64,000 nucleotides of DNA from Portibacter marinus (GCF_021533195.1 NZ_JAJNKB010000001.1:248001-312000); one strand, 5' to 3'. Shown: positions 37,601 through 45,952, numbered from the stretch's first letter. The notes: generated from the sequence alone by a model not told the origin. Made by a program: numbers and translations.

Positions 37601-38684
37601 CTTGATGATACGGAGAATAGGTGTAGTTCTTAAATTGATTATACCCTTCATCAAGATGATTGACGCCACCGTAGTAGGTTCCAATCCACATACTACCTTT
37701 TCGATCTGCATAGAGCGCCTTAATAGAGTTATCAGTCAATGCATTCTTCAAGGAGCGATCACTCTTATATAAGGTCATTTCTTCCGTCTTCGTATCCAGT
37801 AAATTAAGTCCATCGAATGTGCCTATCCACAAGCGATTTGGCGCATCAAAGCAAAGAGATCGAATAATATTACTACCCAATGTATTTGATACTTCAGAAT
37901 TGCTCTTTAAATGCTTTAGTATTTTGCCTTCTGAATCTAATTGAATTATTCCGAATTGATCTGTTCCTAGCCATATGGTTCCATCCACATTTCTGACCAT
38001 TGCTGTAATAATTGATTGGTTCAATGATTCCCCTAAATCAATCTTTGCAAAGCCCTTGGTGTTCAAATCAAATGAATAAAGTCCATTCCTGGTTCCTATC
38101 CAAAATGTAGATGGTCCCATGTCCAAAATATGTGTAATTGTGTTGGTGTTGGAAGCATCAGTATTTCTATAAAGTTTAAATTGGCTAGTGACCGGATTGT
38201 ATTCATTTAAGCCTTTAGAAGTACCTACCCAAACCTGATTTTCACCTTTTCTGTAAATGCAGGAAATATGATTGGATGCCAAACCGGACAAATTATCAAC
38301 TTCGTGACGGAAGCTGGTAAAGGTATAGGTGTCAAGATCAAGATAACTCAACCCTTCCAATGTGCCAATCCATAGTAAATTTTCAAAAGGATCAGTGTAA
38401 AGGCTCCGAACATCATTTCCCACAGGTCCATTATCGGAATCTCCTTTACGGAAAATCGTGAAATTATACCCATCATATTTGTTCAAACCATCCCGGGTAC
38501 CGAACCATAAGAAGCCATCTGTATCTTCGGTGATGGCGAAAACTGAGGACTGTGAAAGCCCGTCCTGGCGGCCAAGCTTTTTGAAATATGTCGCATCTTG
38601 TGCAACAAGCACTACACTCCAGCAGGTCCATGCTAAAAGCAGTAAACCTCTTACCAGTGATAAGTTAGTTTTACAGTTATTCAT
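34650..38684 (-). CDS. Hybrid two-component system regulator (sensor, kinase, receiver and AraC in one chain)
   Basis: 1344 residues. Signal peptide, then about 14 two-component-regulator propeller repeats (GLSQSSVFAITEDTDGFLWF and FGTRDGLNKYDG onward, to about 670), a Y_Y_Y domain (about 690-765), one membrane helix (about 775-800, WWAYLLYILIGIAGIYAIL), HisKA with His837 (NVAHEFRTPL), HATPase_c (about 945-1060), a receiver with Asp1144 (LIISDVMMPEMDG) and an AraC-type HTH (about 1235-1344). This is the one-protein sensor/transcription factor that controls glycan loci in Bacteroidota by binding an oligosaccharide in the periplasm. It should activate the adjoining receptor and enzyme genes. 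A TATATTTG -7 element precedes its start. Confidence 0.96.
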   Translation of the reverse strand: MNNCKTNLSLVRGLLLLAWTCWSVVLVAQDATYFKKLGRQDGLSQSSVFAITEDTDGFLWFGTRDGLNKYDGYNFTIFRKGDSDNGPVGNDVRSLYTDPFENLLWIGTLEGLSYLDLDTYTFTSFRHEVDNLSGLASNHISCIYRKGENQVWVGTSKGLNEYNPVTSQFKLYRNTDASNTNTITHILDMGPSTFWIGTRNGLYSFDLNTKGFAKIDLGESLNQSIITAMVRNVDGTIWLGTDQFGIIQLDSEGKILKHLKSNSEVSNTLGSNIIRSLCFDAPNRLWIGTFDGLNLLDTKTEEMTLYKSDRSLKNALTDNSIKALYADRKGSMWIGTYYGGVNHLDEGYNQFKNYTYSPYHQGLSAPVVSSFAEDQNGDLWIGTEGGGLNFYDVNLQTYKHFVPDDHSNTIAGSNVKQLLLDGDDLWIGHFSSGLDKFNIKTQTFENLGLEEGLSNDNVYDLLIQDAKIWIATYAGGLNIYDKATGEVVIYQHNDLDSLSVSSDFIRVLFRSSSDEIWLGTARGLNQIEVDGNGLPFVFKRYLEDIKIYSIQEDNKGNLWLGTISNGLIKWNPKTLESKSYSTFDGLAGNTVFGIIEDEKGYLWLSTNNGISRFCKDDEQFINFNNANGLTNSEFNFNAYYRTANGDIIFGGVNGYTRFDPQQIIINDFEPPVVFTGITQNNRPLKLEHNINEIEKVLFKYNQANFTINFAALDYSNPDNNYYSYKLEGLDQEWITSIGQPSATYTIQRHGTYTFLLKGGNSAGKWNDEVKKLEIEVLPPPWRTWWAYLLYILIGIAGIYAILRYLRLRDSYQFELKEKLQKEELHRLKLNFFTNVAHEFRTPLTLIIGPIEDLIKNLKSYDYEALKDKLLKINSNSQRMLNLVNQLMTFRKMEAGHEPMKVTEVQLKPYLSKIYGLFEDHANLMDINYKLILPNDDLKVWIDEEKIEKVLFNLLSNAFKFTPHQGEIILSILEEQTKVMVVVQDSGEGIPKHLHNQIFQRFYEKNPGETSNLIKGTGIGLALSKELVELHKGRLDVESKEGNGARFIVNLQKGKSHFSSKEIVEVRQFEAIAKPTEIVLPSEATEERSIISESTLKLLVVDDNREVLDYITSIFDGKYKIVIASDGKEGLMKSREYQPDLIISDVMMPEMDGITFCNEIRSDLSTSHIPLILLTARTLLDDKLEGLKSGANDFISKPFHPDELRYKVENLLAQQKMIKEALADKAFNPKDLEITSADEQFLQNLLKLVETNIDNPEFKIEQFAHELAVSRALLFTKIKAMTDMTPKNFLKSFRMKRAIQLLETGKLNVHEVAFMVGYKDPKYFSKVFQKEFGKNPSEYTVAFRV

Positions 38685-38695
38685 ATTCGTGTAAA

Positions 38696-38703
38696 CAAAT
38701 ATA
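38696..38703 (-). promoter_or_regulatory. Candidate -7 promoter element of the hybrid regulator gene
   Basis: TATATTTG on the - strand matches TAnnTTTG exactly and ends 11 bases upstream of the ATG. A TTTG lies upstream at a spacing of 23 bases, longer than usual, so the -33 element is uncertain. Confidence 0.5.
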
Positions 38704-38797
38704 ATCTTTTTTTAATAGCGTGATTTCAAACAAAACAGTACAGTACAGCTGCTCCTCATACTTCTATTATCTTTTTTCTTTCTAATAAATAATTCAT

Positions 38798-39595
38798 ATG
38801 TTTAAAGGACTAACGAATATAGGCATCATACTGCTACTTTGTCTTGCCATTTCCTGCGAGGAAGAACTTGTAGATCATGAAATGGAGGAAGAGGAGATCG
38901 AAATTCCTGAAGCCAATGTCTTGTTGGCCAATGGCGGATGTCCTGACACTTTAATTCCTTTCTATTTAGAGAAAGATGGACAATTAATGATTGAAATGGA
39001 GAGTGCTGATTATGATGCCACTTCATGGACACTAGACAGTGTTTTATCTGGAGCGTCGAACGATAAATATCTAGTATGGAAAGGGAGTAATCACTATTCG
39101 GATCCTGGTAAAGGTTTGTTAAACTTTCGAATAAGAATTGAAAATCCTGGCACCTATCGCTTTCTATGGAGATCTAGAATTACTCAAGGCAATTCTAACA
39201 CGGATTTTAACGATTCATGGTTGCGCATTCCTAATGCCGATCATTTTTATGGTAAAAGAGATAGTGACGGTCATATTGTATATCCTAAAGGTACCAATCA
39301 AGACCCGATAGTGGATAGCGAGGGCCAGGCGCACACGATGCCGGAGGGTGCAGGAAAAGATGGTTGGTTTAAAATTTATATGAACAGGCTTGGCTCATGG
39401 GCTTGGATATCGAGAACAAGTGACAACGACCCACACCAAATCTTTGCTATTTTTGATGAAGCAGGAGATTATACCATACAGATTGCAGGCAGATCGACAA
39501 ATCATGGAATTGATAAACTGACGATGTTTTTGACTCACATACCACAGAATACAGCTACTGCTACTAATGTGTTAAGTGATGCACTATGCGAATAA
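38798..39595 (+). CDS. Lipoprotein with a carbohydrate-binding-like jelly roll
   Basis: 265 residues, lipobox AISC (Cys20) followed by a very acidic stretch (EEELVDHEMEEEEIEI) of the kind seen in surface-exported Bacteroidota lipoproteins. From about residue 60 the chain reads like a CBM6/CBM35-type beta-sandwich (LMIEMESADYD, KYLVWKGSNHYSDPGKG, LLNFRIRIENPGTYRFLWRS, SWLRIPNADHFYG, AGDYTIQIAGRSTNHGIDKL). No catalytic motif is seen. It is divergent from the hybrid regulator gene at the edge of the polyuronate locus, so a surface glycan-binding protein is the best guess. Three residues LNF, RFL and TIQ mark alternating strands; the ligand is unknown. Confidence 0.72.
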   Translation: MFKGLTNIGIILLLCLAISCEEELVDHEMEEEEIEIPEANVLLANGGCPDTLIPFYLEKDGQLMIEMESADYDATSWTLDSVLSGASNDKYLVWKGSNHYSDPGKGLLNFRIRIENPGTYRFLWRSRITQGNSNTDFNDSWLRIPNADHFYGKRDSDGHIVYPKGTNQDPIVDSEGQAHTMPEGAGKDGWFKIYMNRLGSWAWISRTSDNDPHQIFAIFDEAGDYTIQIAGRSTNHGIDKLTMFLTHIPQNTATATNVLSDALCE

Positions 39596-39600
39596 GAATA

Positions 39601-39954
39601 CTATTCAATAACAAAAGTAGATCTCAGTCTTTCGCCGGTGTAGGTAAGAAGTTCTAAATCATATTGTCCGGCAGAATATTCAGAATAATCAATTTCATAG
39701 ATTCCGTCTACACTCACCTTGCTGACGTCATCTGTAAAAGCGATATTGCTTTTATTCTTAATGATCTGAAGTGATTTCACATTAGTGGTTAAAAGTTCAA
39801 AATCCAAATAAATAATCTTAAAGTCTTTATCCTTAAAAATTGGGAAATCCACTTCGACAACTTTGACTGCAGTTGGTGGATCCAATACTGTGGTATGAGC
39901 GCTTCCCAGTGCGAAAGTAAATGTCAAAAGCAAAGAAAATAAAGTGGTTCTCAT
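39601..39954 (-). CDS. Small exported protein of unknown function
   Basis: 117 residues with a signal peptide (MRTTLFSLLLTFTFALGSAH). The mature part of about 95 residues is beta-rich and ends YSAGQYDLELLTYTGERLRSTFVIE, which resembles the last strands of a T9SS-type or Ig-like sandwich but has no other domain to secrete. I do not recognise a family with certainty. It converges with the surface lipoprotein gene, the two stops lying five bases apart, and has no operon partner. Confidence 0.65.
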   Translation of the reverse strand: MRTTLFSLLLTFTFALGSAHTTVLDPPTAVKVVEVDFPIFKDKDFKIIYLDFELLTTNVKSLQIIKNKSNIAFTDDVSKVSVDGIYEIDYSEYSAGQYDLELLTYTGERLRSTFVIE

Positions 39955-40025
39955 TCTTTAATTGTTTAATTTTTTAGTCCTGTACCTATAGGACACTAAG
40001 CAAGAACGTTACCCAATTCATTTTA

Positions 40026-40655
40026 TTATGTTTTATCGAAATATGTAAATAATACGTCATTAATATTGTTGTAAGCGACATCACCCGAAGCGAGAAATTC
40101 GCCCAATTTCCTCCATTTCGCGATTTCGATATCTTCTTCTTTCTGCGCTACCAGCTTGGTATCCGAACTTGTCATGTGATACCATTTTGTTTTTTTCAAG
40201 ATTCTTTGTTTACTTAAATTTTTAAAAACATGGTAAGTGGTGGTCAATTTCGCTCCCCTAGTTAAATTTTTTAAACCACACTCTTCTTTAACCTCACGCA
40301 CAGCTGCCATTTTATAATCTTCACCATTATCCAACTTCCCTTTCGGCAAATCCCAGAAGCCTCTGCGGTATATAAAAAGTATTTGCTCCTTCTTGTTGGT
40401 CACCAATCCACCTGCTGCCTTCACGATTTTGAACAAGGACATAAAATCATTGAAAAGCTTTTCTACATCTTCATAATGAACAACGATGGCTTTGTAATTA
40501 TTCGATTTCTCCAGGTTGTCAATGTAATTTAGCAAGGCCTTTTTCTTGCCTAAGTAGACGAAGGCCAAAACGTGATCGCGTGGATATATCTGCTTCTTAA
40601 AATCCTTGGATGAAATAAGGATCAATGGCGTTTCGTTGATATAGATTTTGTACAT
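40026..40655 (-). CDS. Nudix hydrolase
   Basis: 209 residues, cytoplasmic. The Nudix box is complete: Gly106, Glu112, Arg120, Glu121, Glu124, Glu125 and Gly127 in GKLDNGED followed by REVKEECGL, the metal-pyrophosphate catalytic site. A distinct N-terminal part of about 75 residues (MYKIYINETPLILISSKDF) precedes it, a layout common to a Bacteroidota Nudix group of unknown substrate. Likely substrates are nucleoside diphosphate derivatives or diadenosine polyphosphates; the sequence does not decide. Divergent from the M42 peptidase gene. Confidence 0.92.
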   Translation of the reverse strand: MYKIYINETPLILISSKDFKKQIYPRDHVLAFVYLGKKKALLNYIDNLEKSNNYKAIVVHYEDVEKLFNDFMSLFKIVKAAGGLVTNKKEQILFIYRRGFWDLPKGKLDNGEDYKMAAVREVKEECGLKNLTRGAKLTTTYHVFKNLSKQRILKKTKWYHMTSSDTKLVAQKEEDIEIAKWRKLGEFLASGDVAYNNINDVLFTYFDKT

Positions 40656-40763
40656 TTGCGCACTGTTGTTTTTCTTTTGCCTGTCTTTTTAAGACAGCGC
40701 AAATTGCGAAAAATTTCCAAAAACAACACATTAATTGAACGAAGACAAAAACGGAAATCGAGT

Positions 40764-41840
40764 ATGAGCAGTATTACTGGGAAGGCAAAAAAGTTTTTAT
40801 TTGAATATTTATCTAATGCCTCACCTACGGGTTTTGAATCTCCCGGACAGAAAATATGGTTAGAATACCTTAAGCCTTTCGTGGATGAAGTTCATCTGGA
40901 TAATTACGGTACAAGCTATGGAATCATCAATCCCGGGAAAAAATATAAAGTTGTGATAGAAGCTCATGCAGATGAGATTTCATGGTTTGTCAACTATATA
41001 TCTGACAATGGTTTTATTTCAGTCATTAGAAATGGAGGTTCCGACCACGTCATTGCTCCTTCTAAAAGGGTAAATATTCATACTAAAGATGGCATTGTGC
41101 AAGGTGTTTTTGGCTGGCCAGCTATCCATACCAGAAAAGCAAAGGATACCAATAACAATCCTTCACTCAGCAATATTTTTATTGACGTTGGCGCAAAAAA
41201 TAAAGATGAAGTGTTGGAAATGGGCATTCATGTGGGTTGCGTCATCACCTATCCCGATGATCTGTTTCAAATGAAAGATTTCTACGTCGGTCGAGCTCTC
41301 GACAACAAGATGGGAGGCTTTTGCATTGCAGAAGTTGCGAGAATGCTGAAGGAGAAAAAGAAAAAACTACCTTTTAGCTTATATGTCGTCAATGCCGTTC
41401 AGGAAGAAATTGGGCTCAGGGGTGCACAGATGATTGCTAATACCATTCAGCCTGATGTAGCAATCATCACTGATGTTTGTCACGATACCAATACGCCCAT
41501 GATCAAAACGAAAGAACAAGGAGATATCAAGGCGGGGAAAGGACCTGCATTAACTTATGCACCAGCCGTTCACAACAAATTACTTCAACAGGTCATTGAC
41601 ATTGCTGAAAAGAAAAAAATACCGTTTCAACGACAAGCTTCATCCCGAAGTACAGGAACAGATACTGATGCTTTCGCATACTCAAACAAAGGGGTGCCTT
41701 CAGTATTGATATCCCTACCATTGCGATACATGCATACTACTGTAGAAATGGCACACAAAGATGATATCAGTAATGTCAGCAAATTGATCTATGAAACATT
41801 GCTAACGATCAAAGACGGTCAGTCGTATAAATACTTTTGA
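40764..41840 (+). CDS. M42 family metallopeptidase
   Basis: 358 residues from the ATG at 40764; an upstream ATG at 40656 would add 36 basic residues unlike the family start. M42 enzymes (glutamyl aminopeptidase, deblocking aminopeptidase) form large cytoplasmic tetrahedral complexes that trim peptides. Metal and catalytic residues: His68 and Asp70 (EAHADEI), the bridging Asp in GRALDNKMGG, Glu-Glu in NAVQEEIGLRGA, Asp in ITDVCHD and the late His in RYMHTTVEMAH. Its stop overlaps the start of the UbiA-like gene by four bases. Confidence 0.92.
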   Translation: MSSITGKAKKFLFEYLSNASPTGFESPGQKIWLEYLKPFVDEVHLDNYGTSYGIINPGKKYKVVIEAHADEISWFVNYISDNGFISVIRNGGSDHVIAPSKRVNIHTKDGIVQGVFGWPAIHTRKAKDTNNNPSLSNIFIDVGAKNKDEVLEMGIHVGCVITYPDDLFQMKDFYVGRALDNKMGGFCIAEVARMLKEKKKKLPFSLYVVNAVQEEIGLRGAQMIANTIQPDVAIITDVCHDTNTPMIKTKEQGDIKAGKGPALTYAPAVHNKLLQQVIDIAEKKKIPFQRQASSRSTGTDTDAFAYSNKGVPSVLISLPLRYMHTTVEMAHKDDISNVSKLIYETLLTIKDGQSYKYF

Positions 41841-42706
41841 AAGCGCTGCGAAAACTAGTTGACTTCTACATTTATAGCAGCATCCACATTGCGCTGGGAG
41901 CCACTCTTAGTGTTTTACTTTGTTACGCAGTTTTAACTCATATTCCAGATAGTGATTACCCCCTTTTTGTTTTTTCTTCAACGATGTTCTTGTACGGCAT
42001 TCATAGAATTGTGGGGATAAAGAAAGTTGAAAAATTTGACAAAGAAGGACGTTTTGCAGTCATCAAAAAGTTTAGAGTTCATTTGATTTTATATGCGCTC
42101 TTTGGTGGAATTGCTTCCATCTACTTTTTCTCCTCGCTTCCCACCCAAATACAATTGCTTCTGATCATTCCTGGAGGAATCGCGATGCTATATGTGTTGC
42201 CTCTTTTCACAGGTCAGAAGCGGCTTCGGGACTTTGACTTCATTAAAATTTACCTGATTGTTGTGAATTGGGCACTCATTATCGGATTAATTCCTTATGT
42301 GGAGGTAGTGGGATTTCTCGATGGAAACGGAGTGTTGTATACCGTTGAAAAGGCTTGCTTCATTTTCGCCATCACGGTACCTTTTGACATCAGGGACATT
42401 AAAGTAGATGAACACAATGGAGTGAGTACAATTCCCAGAAAAATAGGCGTAAGAAAATCCTACCATCTCTCTTACATACTTATAATGCTTGCTATTCTGA
42501 TGGTTGCTTGTCTCAGTTATCAAGGGTTATATTCTGGTTTAGTAGGTCTAGGCTTAATCGCGGGCTATTTGATAACAATTGCCTGCACCAAATGGACAAA
42601 AGGGAAATCAGACGATTATTTTTTTTCGGGTCTTTTAGATGGAACCATCGCCCTAGTAGCGCTGATAGGCATTGTTTTAAGCGGGATTCTTCAGGTTTTA
42701 CTATGA
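41837..42706 (+). CDS. UbiA-like prenyltransferase family membrane protein
   Basis: 289 residues with eight or nine membrane helices. The second aspartate-rich motif of UbiA enzymes is clear (DIRDIKVDEHNGVSTIPRKIG), but the first (normally NDxxDxxxD) is poorly preserved: after helix 2 the chain has GIHRIVGIKKVEKFDKEGRF. UbiA enzymes transfer prenyl groups to aromatic acceptors in the membrane; members of this Bacteroidota subgroup have no known substrate. The start is TTG, overlapping the M42 stop by four bases, which argues for coupled translation. Confidence 0.75.
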   Translation: MKALRKLVDFYIYSSIHIALGATLSVLLCYAVLTHIPDSDYPLFVFSSTMFLYGIHRIVGIKKVEKFDKEGRFAVIKKFRVHLILYALFGGIASIYFFSSLPTQIQLLLIIPGGIAMLYVLPLFTGQKRLRDFDFIKIYLIVVNWALIIGLIPYVEVVGFLDGNGVLYTVEKACFIFAITVPFDIRDIKVDEHNGVSTIPRKIGVRKSYHLSYILIMLAILMVACLSYQGLYSGLVGLGLIAGYLITIACTKWTKGKSDDYFFSGLLDGTIALVALIGIVLSGILQVLL

Positions 42707-42825
42707 CGCTTTGCAAAACCTTGAACCTTAGATAAATCAATAGCGGTTTTGCCATGATTATCTTCCTCTTCTTGACGATTAATTCGATAAACTTGTTTTA
42801 ACAAGCAAGTTTTAGACCCTCGTGA
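42691..42825 (-). pseudogene. Possible ankyrin-like gene relic
   Basis: A 44-codon open frame without a good start, ending inside the UbiA-like gene. It contains EEEDNHGKTAIDLSKVQGF, close to the ankyrin repeat signature (DxxGKTAxDLA). The same frame continues upstream past one stop codon (TGA at 42826-42828) to about 42940 with protein-like sequence (KHFRDLAIIFDDRKTLVHLDSLACLYK). Too short and interrupted to be a functional gene; the match may be chance. Confidence 0.3.
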
Positions 42826-43055
42826 TCAATTGTTGATCATGCTCATTTTATAAAGGCAGGCTAAAGAATCTAAATGAACAAGCGTTTTGCGATCATCGAA
42901 TATGATTGCCAAATCGCGAAAATGCTTAACATACATCGCAATATTTAGATTAGGATCCTACTATCCTTGGGGATGGAAAGCAGGGTATTCACAATAATTG
43001 TCTTCTCCGTTTCTAAGAAACCTGGCGCAGGTTTAGATCGAAGGAGATTACTTTT
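42826..43055. other. Intergenic region between convergent UbiA-like and trmD genes
   Basis: No complete gene. It holds the upstream part of the possible ankyrin-like relic, a 24-codon + strand ORF at 42874-42948 (MNKRFAIIEYDCQIAKML), and a perfect 7-bp stem palindrome AAACCTG-GCG-CAGGTTT at 43018-43034, just after the trmD stop, which may help end trmD transcription although the following T-run is weak. Confidence 0.55.
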
Positions 43056-43733
43056 CTAGTCTGAAAGTAGATCAGGTCGTCTTTCCCTTGTTCTTTGTAA
43101 TGCCTGTTCTTCTCTCCAGGCTTCGATCTTCGCATCATTTCCTGAAAGCAAAACCTCAGGAACTTTCCAACCGTTGTAATTAGCCGGTCTAGTATACACA
43201 GGTGGCGCTAGCATTCCATCCTGAAAGGAATCAAATAGTGCGGAAGTTTCGTCATTGAGCACACCGGGCAATAATCTACCAATTGAATCTACTAAAACTG
43301 CTGCTGCCAATTCTCCTCCGGATAATACATAACTGCCTATCGATATTTCCTTAGTCACCAGATGCTCCCGCAGCCTTTCATCGATCCCTTTATAGTGTCC
43401 GCAAATCAGCACAATGTGGTTTTTTAAAGAAAGTTGATTGGCCATATGCTGATTATACATTTCACCATCAGGAGTCAAATAAATGATTTCATCGGGTTGG
43501 CCATCAGAAACTATAAAGTCAATGCACTTCAGAATGGGTTCAATACACATGACCATTCCCGCACCACCACCGTACTGATAATCATCTATTTTGTGGTGTT
43601 TGCCAATGCCATATTTCCTTAGATCATGCACTGCAACGTGCAATAATGACTTTTCGGCAGCTCTTTTCATAATAGAATGCTCAAACGGGCTTTCTAACAA
43701 TTCCGGAACTGCCGAAATAATGTCAATTTTCAT
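43056..43733 (-). CDS. trmD: tRNA (guanine-37-N1) methyltransferase
   Basis: 225 residues, the normal TrmD size. It methylates G37 of tRNAs with S-adenosylmethionine and prevents frameshifting. The trefoil-knot SAM site is visible: IVLICGHYKGIDERL and EISIGSYVLSGGELAAAVLVDS, with MKIDIISAVPELLESPFEHSI at the N-terminus and the YGGGAGMVM segment. It follows the FKBP gene with no spacer, making a three-gene operon with the M20 peptidase gene. Confidence 0.97.
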   Translation of the reverse strand: MKIDIISAVPELLESPFEHSIMKRAAEKSLLHVAVHDLRKYGIGKHHKIDDYQYGGGAGMVMCIEPILKCIDFIVSDGQPDEIIYLTPDGEMYNQHMANQLSLKNHIVLICGHYKGIDERLREHLVTKEISIGSYVLSGGELAAAVLVDSIGRLLPGVLNDETSALFDSFQDGMLAPPVYTRPANYNGWKVPEVLLSGNDAKIEAWREEQALQRTRERRPDLLSD

Positions 43734-44402
43734 TTATTGAACTTCCAGTAATTCTACTTCAAAGATCAAAGCAGCATAAGGAGGAATTTGGCCTCCAGCA
43801 CCACGTTCGCCGTATGCTAAGTCATAAGGAATATAAATTTTCCATTTACTACCCTCCTTCATCAGTTGCAACGCTTCAGTCCATCCTGCAATTACACCAT
43901 TGACAGGAAAAGAAATCGGCTCGCCTCTTTTAATAGAACTATCGAAAACCGTTCCGTCGATCAACATTCCTTCGTAATGCACCTTAACCTTGTCCGTTGG
44001 TCCTGGTGTAGCACCCTCTCCTTCTTTCAATACTTCATATTGCAGACCTGTATCTGTCGTTTTGATTTCTTCTCTTTTAGCATTCTCGGCAAGAAAGGCT
44101 TCTCCTGCACCTCTTGCTGCTGCAGACTTTTCAGCAGCTTTTTCCTGCGCATACTTATTAACCAAAGCCTGGGCCTCATCATTAGGAACCTTTAAATCAT
44201 TCCCTTGTAAAACATCATTGATCGCATCAGCCATAGAATCCGCATTGATATTGTCAAAACCTTGTTGTTTCAGATTTTGACCCATCAGAATTCCAATGCT
44301 ATAACTTAGTGAGTCCATTTTATTCATTGTATTTTGTGCCTCCAGTGTGAGGCTATTTAGTAAAACGATGGTCATAACCACCTTCATTAATATTTTCATC
44401 AA
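43734..44402 (-). CDS. FKBP-type peptidyl-prolyl cis-trans isomerase (Mip/FkpA-like)
   Basis: 222 residues. Signal peptide, an N-terminal dimerisation domain at about 28-110 (MDSLSYSIGILMGQNLKQQG), and an FKBP catalytic domain at about 118-221 (TGLQYEVLKEGEGATPGPTD, VKVHYEGMLIDGTVFDSS, FPVNGVIAGWTEALQLMKEG, IPYDLAYGERGAGGQIPPYA). It assists folding of proteins in the periplasm or outer membrane. The start overlaps the M20 peptidase stop by four bases; trmD follows directly. Confidence 0.94.
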   Translation of the reverse strand: MMKILMKVVMTIVLLNSLTLEAQNTMNKMDSLSYSIGILMGQNLKQQGFDNINADSMADAINDVLQGNDLKVPNDEAQALVNKYAQEKAAEKSAAARGAGEAFLAENAKREEIKTTDTGLQYEVLKEGEGATPGPTDKVKVHYEGMLIDGTVFDSSIKRGEPISFPVNGVIAGWTEALQLMKEGSKWKIYIPYDLAYGERGAGGQIPPYAALIFEVELLEVQ

Positions 44403-45790
44403 CCTTGTTTTAATTCTGCGTAATTTTTAAAGTATTCAGGGATGGTTTCTATTCCTTTGTAAAAATTAAATAGACCATAATGTTCATTGGGAGAGTGAAT
44501 ATCATCAGAATCTAAGCCAAAACCCATGAGAACGGTCTTCACGTTTAGAACTTCCTCAAAAAGGGCAACAATGGGGATACTGCCGCCACCTCTGACTGGA
44601 ATAGGCTCTCTACCATAGGCACGTTTCATGGCCTCGTGTGCAGCTTTATATTCCGGGGTATCTATAGGCGTTACCACTGGGTGTCCACCATGATGTGGTT
44701 TCACTTCCACCTTGACACTTTTTGGTGCAATTTTCAAGAAATGCTTAGTAAATAATTCTGTAATTTCATCGGGATCCTGATTGGGTACAAGTCGCATGCT
44801 TATTTTCGCATAAGCCTTCGAAGGCAAAACAGTTTTCGCACCCTCTCCAGTATAACCACCCCACATGCCATTGACATCCAGGGTCGGTCTCGTACTTGTT
44901 CGTTCTATCGTAGTATATCCGGTCTCGCCTCTGACTTCATCTACTTGTAATTCGTCCATATATTCACCGAGGTCAAATGGGGCGGAGTTGACAGCTTCTC
45001 GTTCTTTTTTATCCAGCTCCACTACTTTATCGTAGAAACCATCTACAGTAATGCGATTATCATCGTCTTTTAAGCTGGCTATCATCTGACACAAGACATT
45101 TATGGGATTGGCCACACCACCCCCGTAAACTCCAGAATGCAAATCTTTATTAGGTCCGGTGACTTCAACTTCAACATAACTTAAACCCCTCAGTCCGGTG
45201 GTAATCGAAGGAACATCATTAGCAATAACACTGGTATCTGAAATCAAAATGACATCGCAACTGAGCATCTCGGCATTTTCACGGCAAAATAATTCCAAAT
45301 GATCTGAACCGACTTCTTCCTCACCTTCTATCATAAATTTAACATTACAAGGCAATTGATTCGTCGCATTCATGGCTTCGAATGCCTTAACATGCATGAA
45401 AAACTGACCTTTATCATCAGCTGATCCTCTGGCAAATATTGCTCCCTCTGGATGAAGTCTGGTCTCTTTAATCACCGGCTCAAACGGAGGAGAGTCCCAT
45501 AGTTCCAATGGTTCAGCCGGTTGAACATCATAATGCCCATATACCAGGATCGTAGGTTTACTATCGTCAATAATTTTTTCACCATATACCACAGGGTGAC
45601 CATCGGTTTCGTAGATCTCAGCCTTATCTACCCCAGCAATAATCATGTTTCTTTGAATCCATTTAGCTGCCTCGTGCATATCTTCTTTATGCTCAGGCCT
45701 GGCACTCACGGAAGGTATTCTAAGCAATTCTAGTAATTCTTCCAGAAATCTCTTCTTATTGTGGTCAATGTAATTCTGAATTGCATCCAT
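44399..45790 (-). CDS. M20 family dipeptidase
   Basis: 463 residues from the ATG at 45790 (MDAIQNYIDHNKKRFLEEL); an upstream in-frame ATG at 45838 would prepend 16 residues foreign to the family. Cytosolic zinc dipeptidase of the PepV/CNDP-like group: metal ligands in VYGHYDVQPAEPLELW and FARGSADDKGQ, catalytic Glu-Glu in MIEGEEEVGSDHLE, then ISDTS, DLHSGVYGGGVANPI and the final His in GFGLDSDDIHSPNEHYG. First gene of the operon with FKBP and trmD. Confidence 0.94.
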   Translation of the reverse strand: MDAIQNYIDHNKKRFLEELLELLRIPSVSARPEHKEDMHEAAKWIQRNMIIAGVDKAEIYETDGHPVVYGEKIIDDSKPTILVYGHYDVQPAEPLELWDSPPFEPVIKETRLHPEGAIFARGSADDKGQFFMHVKAFEAMNATNQLPCNVKFMIEGEEEVGSDHLELFCRENAEMLSCDVILISDTSVIANDVPSITTGLRGLSYVEVEVTGPNKDLHSGVYGGGVANPINVLCQMIASLKDDDNRITVDGFYDKVVELDKKEREAVNSAPFDLGEYMDELQVDEVRGETGYTTIERTSTRPTLDVNGMWGGYTGEGAKTVLPSKAYAKISMRLVPNQDPDEITELFTKHFLKIAPKSVKVEVKPHHGGHPVVTPIDTPEYKAAHEAMKRAYGREPIPVRGGGSIPIVALFEEVLNVKTVLMGFGLDSDDIHSPNEHYGLFNFYKGIETIPEYFKNYAELKQG

Positions 45791-45952
45791 CTTTCCGATT
45801 TTATTGTTTTGTGGCGCAAATATAACGAAGTGTATCACAATTGAAGTTTATTCAGAGACATATATGCTACTATTATATCACACTTTTTATAATATGTTTT
45901 AATTCTACTGTTATTTATTGCATCTTTGCACTATAACACTAACATTCATTTC

